64,000 nt of DNA from Chloroflexota bacterium (lineage in GTDB: Bacteria; Chloroflexota; UBA6077; JACCZL01), in contig JAUJPG010000002.1 in assembly GCA_030447245.1 (NCBI GenBank), positions 137,486-201,485 on the forward strand. Reading direction: 5' to 3'. The translations under genes were made by a program, and so were the position numbers. Shown piece after piece: positions 51,294 through 59,753 of this stretch. Position 1 is the stretch's first letter. Each line of letters opens with the position of its first letter. Under the pieces are notes generated by a model. It searched no databases. It was not told the DNA's origin and saw only the letters and a list, made by a program, of their open reading frames with translations.

Positions 51294-51635
51294 TCCGCTC
51301 AGTGCTCCGCCCCGAGCCAATCACGTCCGGTTGTGACCACACCACCACATGCCGGGGGAACCGCGCAAGCGGGCCCCGTCCGTGTGGCAGCGGCCTGGCG
51401 TCCTCGGGTAGCTAAGGACTCTGGAGCTGGACCCACATGCTTGGTTTCGCGAATGTCGCAGGTCGGCGGAGCCGAACACCGCACGACGCCAGCGTGCCGA
51501 CCGCGTCGGGTGCGAAACCGGACGCCCGGCTAAGGATTGGCGCGCGAGTCAAGGATCGACCGAGCGCGCAGTCGAACGAGCGCGCCCAACGCCCGTACTT
51601 GCCAATCAGGCTCCCGCGTCGTGATTCGGCGCTTG
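51294..51635. other. Intergenic stretch after the S41 protease gene
   Basis: About 340 bases between the convergent S41 protease and Ser/Gly-rich protein genes. No gene, tRNA or clear terminator seen. Confidence 0.45.
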
Positions 51636-52328
51636 TCAGGCCCCACGGCCCCCCGACGTGGGCTCACCTGAATCGTCGCTGTCGCCGCTCGATGCCTGGG
51701 ACAAGCTTTCCTGCGCGGCGCTTCCGCTCGCGACGTCGTCAGGTTTGGGACTGCTCCCGCCGCTGGACCGGGCTCCTGGAGCGGACGACCCAGCCGGAGA
51801 GGCGCTTGCACCCGTCGTACTGGGGCTGCTCGGGGCCGGCTTCTGCGTTGGATTGGCGCCGCTGCCACCGCTGCCGGCACTGCCGACGCTGACGCCCTCA
51901 GAGGTAGGCGAGCTCGGGGAACCCGTGGCCGGCATCGCCTGCGCGGGAGAGTCTTCGGAGGAGCCACCCTGGCCGGCAGACGCCTTGTCACTGTCGGAGC
52001 CTGTCCGGCGGCTGCTGTTCTGCCCTGCGTTGCGCTGTCCACTCTTGCCCTGGTCACCATTGCTCTCGCCTGAGCTGCCCTGTCCGGGGCTCTGCTGGCC
52101 TGCGCTCTGCAAGCGCTGTGCTTTTTCCGGGACGCTCGACTGCGCAGCACTTGCCGCCACTCGTAGCTCGTCCCGAATCTCGCGGACGATCTGCCGCGTC
52201 TCATCCATCATCGCCTCGGCACGGCCCTGGGCCATGCCGAAGTCGGTCGGAATGCGCTCCTCCTGAAAGAAGTCGTACGCCATCTTGGCACCGAACCCCA
52301 GCGCCATGCCAATCACGAAGCCAAACAT
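51636..52328 (-). CDS. YtxH-like protein with long Ser/Gly/Pro-rich tail
   Basis: 230 residues from the ATG at 52328, preceded by GGGAGGAGA. The first 60 residues resemble YtxH/gas-vesicle-type small membrane proteins: FGFVIGMALGFGAKMAYDFF, then a charged helix with MDETRQIVREIRDELRVAAS. The remaining about 150 residues are low-complexity (Ser, Gly, Pro, Ala, Gln), probably disordered. A longer frame to 52655 runs antisense-like into the next gene and is not used. Confidence 0.65.
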   Translation of the reverse strand: MFGFVIGMALGFGAKMAYDFFQEERIPTDFGMAQGRAEAMMDETRQIVREIRDELRVAASAAQSSVPEKAQRLQSAGQQSPGQGSSGESNGDQGKSGQRNAGQNSSRRTGSDSDKASAGQGGSSEDSPAQAMPATGSPSSPTSEGVSVGSAGSGGSGANPTQKPAPSSPSTTGASASPAGSSAPGARSSGGSSPKPDDVASGSAAQESLSQASSGDSDDSGEPTSGGRGA

Positions 52329-52422
52329 GCTGAAGTCTCCTCCCTGGGGGCCAGTTGGCCTCCTGGCGCTCAGATCGACAAACCCTCGAGGGCCAGCCGA
52401 GCAGGAAGTATGCCAGGACGAG

Positions 52423-53310
52423 CTACCGTGCGGGTGAATGTCTTTGCCCGCCGGGTACTCCGCGAAGACCTGCCAACAGGTCATCCTCGGGGAGCGACGT
52501 AGCGACTCGTGACTCGACCAGTTGGAACGATTCTCGACCGAACAGCTCGTTGAAGAGTGGCGGCGGCAATCGCGCGAAGAACACGTTGGATCCCATCTGG
52601 GTAGCGTGTGCCCAGAGCGACTGTCGCTTACGCTCGACGGCGCTGCCAACGTCAATGGTCGTCGTGACGAGCTCGTCGGGCGTGCCGAACGGCGGGACGT
52701 CCCCGTCTTCGTTGCTCATGGGCGGGTTGATGCCGTGGGCCGAAAGCCGCTCGGCGAAGGTGGCCATCGCCGAGCGCGAGATGGCGGTGTAGTACAGCTT
52801 GTCAGGTGCCCAGGGTTCGAGCCCCTGGTCAGGATATGCGCTCGAGTCGCCGGCCGATGCGAATGCGCGGACCGTGATGCGATTCGCCTTGATATGATCC
52901 GGGTGTCCGTAAAAGCCATCGTCGTCGTAGGTCACCAGGACTCGCGGGCGGTGACGGCGGACCAGCTCCACGAGGCGTCCAGCCGCGGAGTCCAGATCCG
53001 CCGCGGCGAACGAGCGCGGATCCTGGTTCGCCTCGGCCCCAGCCATCCCGGAGTCTCGGTAGCCGAGTAGTTCCAGATGAGCGACGTCGAGGATGGTGCA
53101 GGCTCGCCGCAGCTCGCGCTCACGGACCTCCCCGAGGGTTTCCGGCGTCGCCATCGAGGGGTCGGCGATCTCGCCTAACTCGCCGCCCGTGCAGGTCACG
53201 AGGATCGTTCGGACGCCCTCGTCGGCATAGCGGGCCAGGATTCCGCCGGTGCCGATTGCCTCGTCGTCCGGGTGCGCATGGACGGCCATGATTGTCAGCG
53301 GTTCGGGCAC
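52423..53310 (-). CDS. PIG-L-family N-acetylglucosaminyl deacetylase (MshB/Mca-like)
   Basis: 295 residues from the GTG at 53310, with GGAGG just upstream. Zinc-dependent LmbE/PIG-L fold: MAVHAHPDDEAIGTGGILAR with the His-Pro-Asp-Asp metal motif, then LVTCTGGELGEI, HLELLGYRDSGM, RHRPRVLVTYDDDGFYGHPD and the third metal His in GHPDH. These features, especially GYRDSGM, match mycothiol-type deacetylase/conjugate amidases. Mycothiol itself is not typical of Chloroflexota, so the substrate may be bacillithiol-like or another GlcNAc conjugate. Confidence 0.9.
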   Translation of the reverse strand: MPEPLTIMAVHAHPDDEAIGTGGILARYADEGVRTILVTCTGGELGEIADPSMATPETLGEVRERELRRACTILDVAHLELLGYRDSGMAGAEANQDPRSFAAADLDSAAGRLVELVRRHRPRVLVTYDDDGFYGHPDHIKANRITVRAFASAGDSSAYPDQGLEPWAPDKLYYTAISRSAMATFAERLSAHGINPPMSNEDGDVPPFGTPDELVTTTIDVGSAVERKRQSLWAHATQMGSNVFFARLPPPLFNELFGRESFQLVESRVATSLPEDDLLAGLRGVPGGQRHSPAR

Positions 53311-53746
53311 GCGACCTCCGGTGCGGGCAGATCGTCCTTCGGCTCCGTCGGATCGTCGCCACAGGCTGTGGCGAGCATTGGCACTTACAGCATACCTGGC
53401 ACGAGCGCGGGGGCAAAGAACTCTGGCCGCGCTCCAGTCAAAGCCGAAGCGGCACGGCGAGGTGGTCGACCTAGAGCTCGGGCCGATCCCATTCTGAACG
53501 GCGCCTCCGTCGGCAGCAAAGCTGATGAAGGGGGAATCTTTGTCCTCGATCAAGGCCAGGGCACGCTCCTCGCCGTTCAGCGGCGGGATGGCCGCGGCCA
53601 GTACGGCTGGCGGGATGACCCCGACAATCGGGGGCGAGACATTAGGCAATGCCACGGCTGTTAGGGCCGACGCACCCGGCGATGCCGACGACGACGCGAC
53701 GGGCGATGGCGAGGATGCCGTGGCCGAGGCCCAGGCCCCGCCCGGT
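53311..53746. other. Stretch without a supported gene between the deacetylase and a membrane glycosyltransferase
   Basis: About 435 bases. The deacetylase reading frame stays open upstream into here, but the sequence is not family-like. A plus-strand frame at 53525 is Ala/Gly/Asp-rich and unconvincing. It holds the deacetylase promoter. Confidence 0.45.
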
Positions 53747-55375
53747 TCAGGGGATGGCTTCCGCGAGCACGTCCGTGGCCCTGGGGCGATACAACCAGCG
53801 GTCCGCGGCCCGCCCAGCCGGAGCGTAGGCGCCAACGAGGGCGTCGCGGACGCCGGCGGTCCATTCGGTATCGCCGAGGGGCGCATCGAGCGGCATCCGT
53901 AACGCGACGATCTCGAAGCGCCGCGCCGCTATCGCTTCGAGAATTGGCCGCTGGTCCCAAAGACCCTGTTCGGCGAGCAGTCGGAAGATGACGAACTCGA
54001 AGAGTATCGGCTTCCCAGCGGCAACGGCCAAGCTCGGGTCGTCGGTCAGGAGATCACCCGGCACGGCCGCGAGCGCCGGTGCGAGGGCGATCTGGGCGGC
54101 GACCGAGCCGGCGCCGCCGGCGGGTAGGATGACGCCCGCCTCGACGACGACCGCGCGATAACCAGGTGCGACGACGAGCAGCGACGCCAGCAGCAAGGCG
54201 CCAAGGCCGGCGTGGCCCCATGCGCCGCGCGGGCGGGGTAGCGCCGCCAGGCGTACGGCGACAAGGCCAATCAGCGCGGACGTGGCCGCGGTGAGCTCCA
54301 GCCAGTAGTTGGAGGACGCGCCGACCTTGGCGATGCCGGACAACGTGAGCAGCGCGACGACGAAGTACCATCGCCACGGCTTCTCGGCAGCTTGCGAGGG
54401 AAGGAGCAGCATCAGGCCGGCGGCGAGCAACGGCAATGCGTTGAAGTGGAGGAAGGGGTAGATCTGGGCCAAGAAATAGTCGAGCCGCATCGGGTTGGCG
54501 TTGGCGACCGTGGTGTACCACAAGAACCACCCATCGCTCAGTGCTTGTGCGATTCCGGTGGCCGAAAGAATGCCGGCTCCAAGCAGTCCGGCGAAGCCCA
54601 GGCTGGACCGCCACCGCGGCCAGAGCGCCAGGGCCACGGCGATTGGGGCCACAACGTAACTCTGCTTGGTCAGTAGCGCGGCGAGCAGTGGCAAGACGGC
54701 CCAGTGCGTGCGTCCGGCCGTGGCAAGGCTGAGCCCGGCGAGGGCGAAGCCGAGGGCCAACATGTCCACGCGGTGGAGCGGCGCCCACAGCAAGACGGTC
54801 ATGTTCTGCGTCAAGAAGAGCCCGCCCGCCAACAGACCGCCCCAGAGTTGGCCGCTTACGCGTCGGACACTCCACACCAACAAGGCCGTTGCTCCGAGTG
54901 TTGCGCTGAGCGACAACGCGCGCCCAACAGCGTACCCGTCTCCGAACAGGCGCATCAGGTGGCCAACCATCCAGTAATACAGCGGCATGTACGCGCTGAC
55001 CACGAGCGGAAGGCGATCGGGCGGCGGGTAGAGCAGCTCGTCCCGCGCCACGCGCCGCGCTCCGTCCAGGACGACCGCCTCGCCGTAGGTGAACTCGGCG
55101 GGAAAGGGCAGGCGCACCTTTACGCTCAGCGCGAAGGCTAGTAGATAGGCGGCGATCAGGATCCCGACGAGCACCCAGGATGCCGTGCCGGCGCCCCGTC
55201 CGACAGCGAGTGCCTGATTTTCGACTTCTCTCCACACGCGTGCGCGACGGAGTGACGGCTGAATTCTTGCCTCCAATAAGCCCGCCGGCTCCGCGGAGGG
55301 TAGCACAGGACCAGGCTCGGACGGAGTACAGCTTGCACCCAGCAACCCCCGGCGCAGCGGTCCGCTCGGGCTCAC
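53747..55375 (-). CDS. Multi-spanning membrane glycosyltransferase (GT39/PMT-like)
   Basis: 542 residues with about eleven helices. The first helix is SWVLVGILIAAYLLAFALSV near residue 65, followed by the periplasmic loop EFTYGEAVVLDGARRVARDE with acidic residues as in GT-C enzymes. Then come YMPLYYWMVGHLMRLFGDGY and LLAGGLFLTQNMTVLLWAPL. A C-terminal soluble domain follows (TDDPSLAVAAGKPILFEFVI). The 60 residues before the first helix are unusual and the true start may be internal. It ends in EAIP near the gene-poor stretch. Donor and acceptor unknown. Confidence 0.8.
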   Translation of the reverse strand: MSPSGPLRRGLLGASCTPSEPGPVLPSAEPAGLLEARIQPSLRRARVWREVENQALAVGRGAGTASWVLVGILIAAYLLAFALSVKVRLPFPAEFTYGEAVVLDGARRVARDELLYPPPDRLPLVVSAYMPLYYWMVGHLMRLFGDGYAVGRALSLSATLGATALLVWSVRRVSGQLWGGLLAGGLFLTQNMTVLLWAPLHRVDMLALGFALAGLSLATAGRTHWAVLPLLAALLTKQSYVVAPIAVALALWPRWRSSLGFAGLLGAGILSATGIAQALSDGWFLWYTTVANANPMRLDYFLAQIYPFLHFNALPLLAAGLMLLLPSQAAEKPWRWYFVVALLTLSGIAKVGASSNYWLELTAATSALIGLVAVRLAALPRPRGAWGHAGLGALLLASLLVVAPGYRAVVVEAGVILPAGGAGSVAAQIALAPALAAVPGDLLTDDPSLAVAAGKPILFEFVIFRLLAEQGLWDQRPILEAIAARRFEIVALRMPLDAPLGDTEWTAGVRDALVGAYAPAGRAADRWLYRPRATDVLAEAIP

Positions 55376-55469
55376 AGCGCGAGAGAGCTAGCCTAGACCG
55401 TGGACGGCGCGGAGCAAGGTGGTGCACTATCACGCTGAAGCGGCGCCGACTCGCCGGCCGGAGTAGCGC

Positions 55470-56123
55470 GTGATCGAAGATGAGCGCAGCCTGCCGCTGT
55501 TTCCTCTGAACAGCGTGCTCTTTCCTGGGACGATTCTGCCGCTGCACGTCTTTGAGGAGCGTTACAAGTTGATGATCGGCACGTGCCTTGTGACCGACCG
55601 CACGTTTGGCGTAGCACTGATCAAGGAAGGCGAGGAAGTCGGCGGCCCCGCGGTGCCGTTCGAGATTGGCACCGAGGCCCGGATCGTCGAGGTCGAGCGG
55701 CTGCCCGGCGGACGAATGAATCTGGTGGCGATCGGCGGGTCGCGCTTTCGTCTGCGCCGGGTGGTGCAGCGAGAGCCTTTCCTGGTCGGATTCGTCAGCC
55801 CACTAGCGGCGAGCGCCGAGAGCCCGGACCTAATGCTCGCCGCGCAAGTGGCCGAGCGGTTTCGCGCCTATCTGCTGGACCTGCGTGGCAACGAGACAAC
55901 GATGCCCGCGGTCGAGTTGGCCGACGACGCGGAGTCGCTATCGTTCCAGGTTGCATCGGCGCTGCGAATCGCCGCGCCGTTGCGGCAGGAGCTGCTCGAG
56001 CTCGGATCCACGTCCGAGCGCTTGCGGCGGTTGGTCGCGATTGTTCGGCGCGAGCACGACCTACTGCGCCTGCTTTCGGAAGCCGGGCCGATCAGGAACA
56101 TAGGTCCATTTTCGGCAAACTGA
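55470..56123 (+). CDS. LON-protease substrate-binding-domain protein
   Basis: 217 residues with only the N-terminal domain of Lon, no ATPase or protease. LPLFPLNSVLFPGTILPLHV, FEERYKLMIGTCLVTDRTFG, VALIKEGEEVGGPAVPFEIG, RIVEVERLPGGRMNLVAIGG and RFRLRRVVQREPFLVGFV are the family strands, followed by the helical bundle. Starts at a GTG. Its TGA overlaps the next gene (CTGA, 56120-56123). Function of stand-alone LON-N proteins is not established. Confidence 0.9.
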   Translation: MIEDERSLPLFPLNSVLFPGTILPLHVFEERYKLMIGTCLVTDRTFGVALIKEGEEVGGPAVPFEIGTEARIVEVERLPGGRMNLVAIGGSRFRLRRVVQREPFLVGFVSPLAASAESPDLMLAAQVAERFRAYLLDLRGNETTMPAVELADDAESLSFQVASALRIAAPLRQELLELGSTSERLRRLVAIVRREHDLLRLLSEAGPIRNIGPFSAN

Positions 56124-57055
56124 GCTCGCAGTCGCTGCTCGTTCTGCGGCCGGGCGCGATTGGCGATACGCTGCTGACGATCCCGGCCCTGACGGCGCTC
56201 GGCGCGCGCTTCCCGAACACGCCAATTCACCTGGTCGGCAACCCCGAGGCCGCTCTCCTGACCGTACTGTTCGGAGCCGCCGCGCGCTGGACTAGCTGGG
56301 ACTCGCCGGTCGTAACTGACTTGTTCACCGCGGGTGGAACCAGGTCCTCGAGCCGGCTCGGCCCGATCACCGACGCCATCGCCTGGTGCACTGATCCGGA
56401 TGGGACCCTGTACGCAAACCTTGTTCGCCTCGGCGCGGCGCATGTTGTCCTGGCCTCTTCGCGTCCCCCGGACGCTCAACGTCACGTTTCCGACTACCTG
56501 GTCGACTCGCTCGCTCCACTAGGCGTCGACGATCGACACCGGCCGAGGACACCTCGGCGAATGGTGATCCCAGCGACGTTCGCAGACGCCGCGGCACGTC
56601 GCCTGCGCGAGCTTGGCCTGGCCAATCGCCGATGGCTCGCGATTCATCCTGGAAGCGGCTCGCCCACCAAGAACTGGCCGGCGGCGACGCTGGCCGCCCT
56701 CGCCCAACGCCTGCGAGGCGAGTTGGGGCTCGCCCCGGTCGTGGTCGCGGGACCGGCCGATGACCTGGCACTTTCTGCGCTCTTAGCTCACCTGCCGTGG
56801 GCGCCGGTGGTCCTCCACAATCTTCCGCTGGTCGAGCTGGCGGGGCTCTTGATGGGCGCGGCCGGCTACCTCGGGAATGATTCCGGGCCAACACACCTCG
56901 CGGCGATGCTGGACCTGCCGACTCTGGCTCTGTTCGGCCCGACCGACCCGGCCGTCTGGTCACCCCGCGGGCGGCGGGTAAGGATCCTCCACGCCGACCC
57001 GCTGGCTGATTTGGAGCCAGACATCGTGCTTGGCGGAATCGCGAACCTCGTCTAG
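56120..57055 (+). CDS. Glycosyltransferase family 9 (heptosyltransferase-like)
   Basis: About 311 residues. SLLVLRPGAIGDTLLTIPAL is the GT9 opening loop, then FPNTPIHLVGNPEAALLTVL, WLAIHPGSGSPTKNWPAATL (nucleotide-sugar site) and YLGNDSGPTHLAAMLDLPTL, followed by LFGPTDPAVWSPRG. There is no ATG, GTG or TTG close to the domain start. The frame enters from the LON gene, and CTG at 56120, overlapping that gene's TGA, is the best candidate, an unusual start driven by coupling. In a single-membrane organism it probably acts on a cell-surface glycan rather than LPS. Confidence 0.85.
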   Translation: MSSQSLLVLRPGAIGDTLLTIPALTALGARFPNTPIHLVGNPEAALLTVLFGAAARWTSWDSPVVTDLFTAGGTRSSSRLGPITDAIAWCTDPDGTLYANLVRLGAAHVVLASSRPPDAQRHVSDYLVDSLAPLGVDDRHRPRTPRRMVIPATFADAAARRLRELGLANRRWLAIHPGSGSPTKNWPAATLAALAQRLRGELGLAPVVVAGPADDLALSALLAHLPWAPVVLHNLPLVELAGLLMGAAGYLGNDSGPTHLAAMLDLPTLALFGPTDPAVWSPRGRRVRILHADPLADLEPDIVLGGIANLV

Positions 57056-57106
57056 CGTCCCCGATCTCTCGCTCAGGCTCTCGTCCAACACGGTCGTCGC
57101 AGCTTA

Positions 57107-58468
57107 TCAATTCTCAGGGGTGTTCGAGCGCCGGGGCACGGGAGCCCGGGCATCGAGCCGTGGCTGTAGAACGTCCGCTGTGCACTCCTTGTCCGGCGGC
57201 ACGTAGAAGCGGCCGACTACGCCGTCGGGAAGGTACTGTTGCTCGACCCAGCCACCTGGAGCGTCGTGAGGATAGCGGTAACCTGTGCCGTACCCGAGTG
57301 CTCCGGCGCCACCAAACGACGGGTTGCGCAGGTGGAGCGGCACTTCAGTGTTGGCGCCCGCGGCGATGGCCTCTTTGGCCGACTGGATCGCCCTGAGCAC
57401 AACGTTCGACTTCGGCGCCAGTGCCAGGTAAAGCGTAGCTTGGGCAAGGATCAACTCAGCCTCCGGATATCCGACCACCTCGACGGCCTCGGCCGCTGCC
57501 TGGGTGACGACGAGGGCGTTCGGATCGGCGTTACCGATGTCCTCGGACGCCAGGATCAGAAGCCGGCGCGTGATGAAGCGGACGTCTTCGCCGGCAACAA
57601 CCATCTTGGCCAGCCAGAAGACGGATGCGTCTGGATCGGAACCGCGTACCGATTTGATGAATGCGGAGATGGTTTGATAGTGGTCGTCAGCCTGCCGGTC
57701 ATAGCGCAGCGGTCGGGCCTGCAGCGCTTCATGAATGCCGGCCCGGGTTACGTGCCGCCGTCCGTCCTGGCCGGCTGGAGCGCTCAAGGCGGCGGCCTCC
57801 AGGACGTTCAATGCTGTCCGAGCATCGCCGCTGACCAACCCCGAGAGCTCGTCGAGCGTCTCGTCGGCGATGTCCACATTGAGTGCGCCGATTCCGCGCT
57901 CGGGGTCGCGCACGGCGCGCCGCACAATGTCGTGGACGTCCACAGGCTCGAGAGGCTCCAGGCGGAAGATGCGCAGGCGTGAGCGGAGCGGGGCGATGAT
58001 GTCGAAATGCGGGTTCTCGCTGGTCACCCCGAGCAGCGTGATCAGCCCCTCCTCGACGTGGGGGAGCAGCGCCGCCTGCTGTGCCTTGGACCAGCGGTGG
58101 ATTTCGTCGACGATCAGCACCGAGCGGACGCGCCTGCGACGCGCCTCGGCCACAATGCCCTTGAGATCGCCAACGCCCTCGGTGACTGCGCTGATCGCGC
58201 GCACGACCACGCCGCCTGGGACTCCGCGCTGCTTCTGTTGAGCGATGAGCCGCGCCAGCGTCGTCTTGCCAGATCCTGGGGGGCCCCACAACACCAACGA
58301 CCCGCTTTGCCCCAATTCGACGGTCCGCCGGAGCGGTTGGCCCGGCGCGAGCAGCTTAGCTTGCCCAACAAACTCGTCGAGGGTTCGCGGCCGCATCCGC
58401 GCCGCCAGCGGCTGGGCGGCCGCGTCGTCGTCGGCGAACAGGCCCGGCTGGGCGGCGAGATCGCTCAC
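57107..58468 (-). CDS. rarA: Replication-associated recombination protein A (RarA/MgsA AAA ATPase)
   Basis: 453 residues. Works at stalled replication forks. LAARMRPRTLDEFVGQAKLL, Walker A GPPGSGKTTLARLI, Walker B SVLIVDEIHRWSKAQQAALL, sensor 1 LLGVTSENPHFDI, the arginine-finger region LRSRLRIFRLEPLEP, and the clamp-loader-like C-terminus with YHTIS-like YQTISAFIKSVRGSDPDASV, EDIGNADPNALVV and LRNPSFGGAGALGYGTGYRY. The HRW in Walker B in place of HRF is a small variation. Intact. Confidence 0.95.
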   Translation of the reverse strand: MSDLAAQPGLFADDDAAAQPLAARMRPRTLDEFVGQAKLLAPGQPLRRTVELGQSGSLVLWGPPGSGKTTLARLIAQQKQRGVPGGVVVRAISAVTEGVGDLKGIVAEARRRRVRSVLIVDEIHRWSKAQQAALLPHVEEGLITLLGVTSENPHFDIIAPLRSRLRIFRLEPLEPVDVHDIVRRAVRDPERGIGALNVDIADETLDELSGLVSGDARTALNVLEAAALSAPAGQDGRRHVTRAGIHEALQARPLRYDRQADDHYQTISAFIKSVRGSDPDASVFWLAKMVVAGEDVRFITRRLLILASEDIGNADPNALVVTQAAAEAVEVVGYPEAELILAQATLYLALAPKSNVVLRAIQSAKEAIAAGANTEVPLHLRNPSFGGAGALGYGTGYRYPHDAPGGWVEQQYLPDGVVGRFYVPPDKECTADVLQPRLDARAPVPRRSNTPEN

Positions 58469-58523
58469 CGTCTTATTCTACGCAGTGCCGCGGCCCGCCG
58501 TGTCGTTCCTGGCCAAAACGGCG

Positions 58524-59732
58524 CTAACAGAATTCCGCGGCACGCTGGACCGCGGCGGCAAGCCCCGGCGGGTCGGACCTGTCGATTACGACTTCGGGCG
58601 TACGGTGCCACTTCGCACACTCGCGCAGACTGCCAGCGAGATCTGACACTAGCTCTTCACACGGTGCAACACCTCGCTCCAGGTAGAGCGCGCGGACGAC
58701 AAAGCGACGTTCGAGTCGGTGCGCTTTGGCATCCAGGCGGCCGATCAACTTATCGCGGCGCAGGATCGGGAGCGTGAAGTAGCCGTACCGCCGCCTGGCG
58801 GCAGGCGTGTAGCACTCGATCGTGTAGTCGAAGTTGAACATGGCGCGAGCGCGCTCGCGGTGCCAGACGAGCGGGTCGAACGGCGACAGCGGACTTGTCA
58901 GGATTGGTCGTGGCGGATTGGCAAGCAGCAGCGCGTGGTCCGAGTGAACGTACCCTGGGTCGGGCCAGCCTTCCACCTTCACTTGAAGTAACTCCCCCTC
59001 ATCAGCCAACGTGGCGAGGAGCTCCTCATCGCCACGCCTGCCGGTCCGGAAATAGTCGGCTACCCAGCGCGCCCGCGTCACGCCGAGTGCCCGGACCACC
59101 TTGAGCGCCAACAATCGGCGGACGGTGAGGCGGTCGGGTAGGTCGGCGTCGTCCCATGACGGCAGAATGCGCTCGCGGAGGTCGTAGATGCGCTGAAAAT
59201 TGTGCCGACGGCGGATCATCAGCTCGCCGGTAGAGTGGAGCATCTCCAGCGCCCGCTTATCAGGCTTCCAGCCCCACCAGCCGCCGACGTGGCCCTCGGG
59301 TGTCGCGAAGTCGGCTGACCGCATCGGCCCGCGCTCGCGGATGAGTGCCAGCATCCGCTGCATGTCGTCGCGATGTTCGGCCACCCAGGCGCGGGCGCCG
59401 GACCAGCCCCACTCCGTCGCATACGTCGCCATGCGCGCTCGGTACAGTGGGTAATCCTCGATTGGGAGGAGGCAGGCAGCATGCGACCAGTACTCAAACA
59501 GGGCCCCCTCCGCGAGTAGCTCGTCGAGCCACCGCGGCTCGTAACTGCCGAGTCGGCTCCAGAGCACCAGGTAAGGGCTGCGCGCGACGACATTGATGGT
59601 ATCGATCTGCAGAGCGCCCATCCGCCGGATCGTGGCGAGGACGGCGGCCTTGTCAACCGGCCGCTCGGGCCGTCGGTCAAGTCCCTGCGCGGCGATCTGG
59701 AGCGCGCGCGCATTCTGGAGGGAGAGATCCAC
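58524..59732 (-). CDS. Winged-helix DNA glycosylase, YcaQ/AlkX-like
   Basis: 402 residues. The YcaQ family opens interstrand DNA crosslinks. LSLQNARALQIAAQGLD, VLATIRRMGALQIDTINVVA, RSPYLVLWSRLGSYEPRWLD, EYWSHAACLLPIEDYPLYRA and GHVGGWWGWKPDKRALEML are typical. The late part LSPFDPLVWHRERARAMFNF and RYGYFTLPILRRDKLIGRLD matches the catalytic-domain end. The QIDTI motif and EYWSHAA are family signatures. It lies between rarA and dnaA, all on the minus strand. Confidence 0.88.
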   Translation of the reverse strand: MDLSLQNARALQIAAQGLDRRPERPVDKAAVLATIRRMGALQIDTINVVARSPYLVLWSRLGSYEPRWLDELLAEGALFEYWSHAACLLPIEDYPLYRARMATYATEWGWSGARAWVAEHRDDMQRMLALIRERGPMRSADFATPEGHVGGWWGWKPDKRALEMLHSTGELMIRRRHNFQRIYDLRERILPSWDDADLPDRLTVRRLLALKVVRALGVTRARWVADYFRTGRRGDEELLATLADEGELLQVKVEGWPDPGYVHSDHALLLANPPRPILTSPLSPFDPLVWHRERARAMFNFDYTIECYTPAARRRYGYFTLPILRRDKLIGRLDAKAHRLERRFVVRALYLERGVAPCEELVSDLAGSLRECAKWHRTPEVVIDRSDPPGLAAAVQRAAEFC

Positions 59733-59753
59733 CCCGCGTCTTTGTTGGCGCCG

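Noticed and set aside
53311-53886. Upstream extension of the PIG-L deacetylase frame by about 190 residues
   Set aside because: The extension has no family similarity, overlaps the next gene's end, and a GTG with a good ribosome site at 53310 gives the normal protein.
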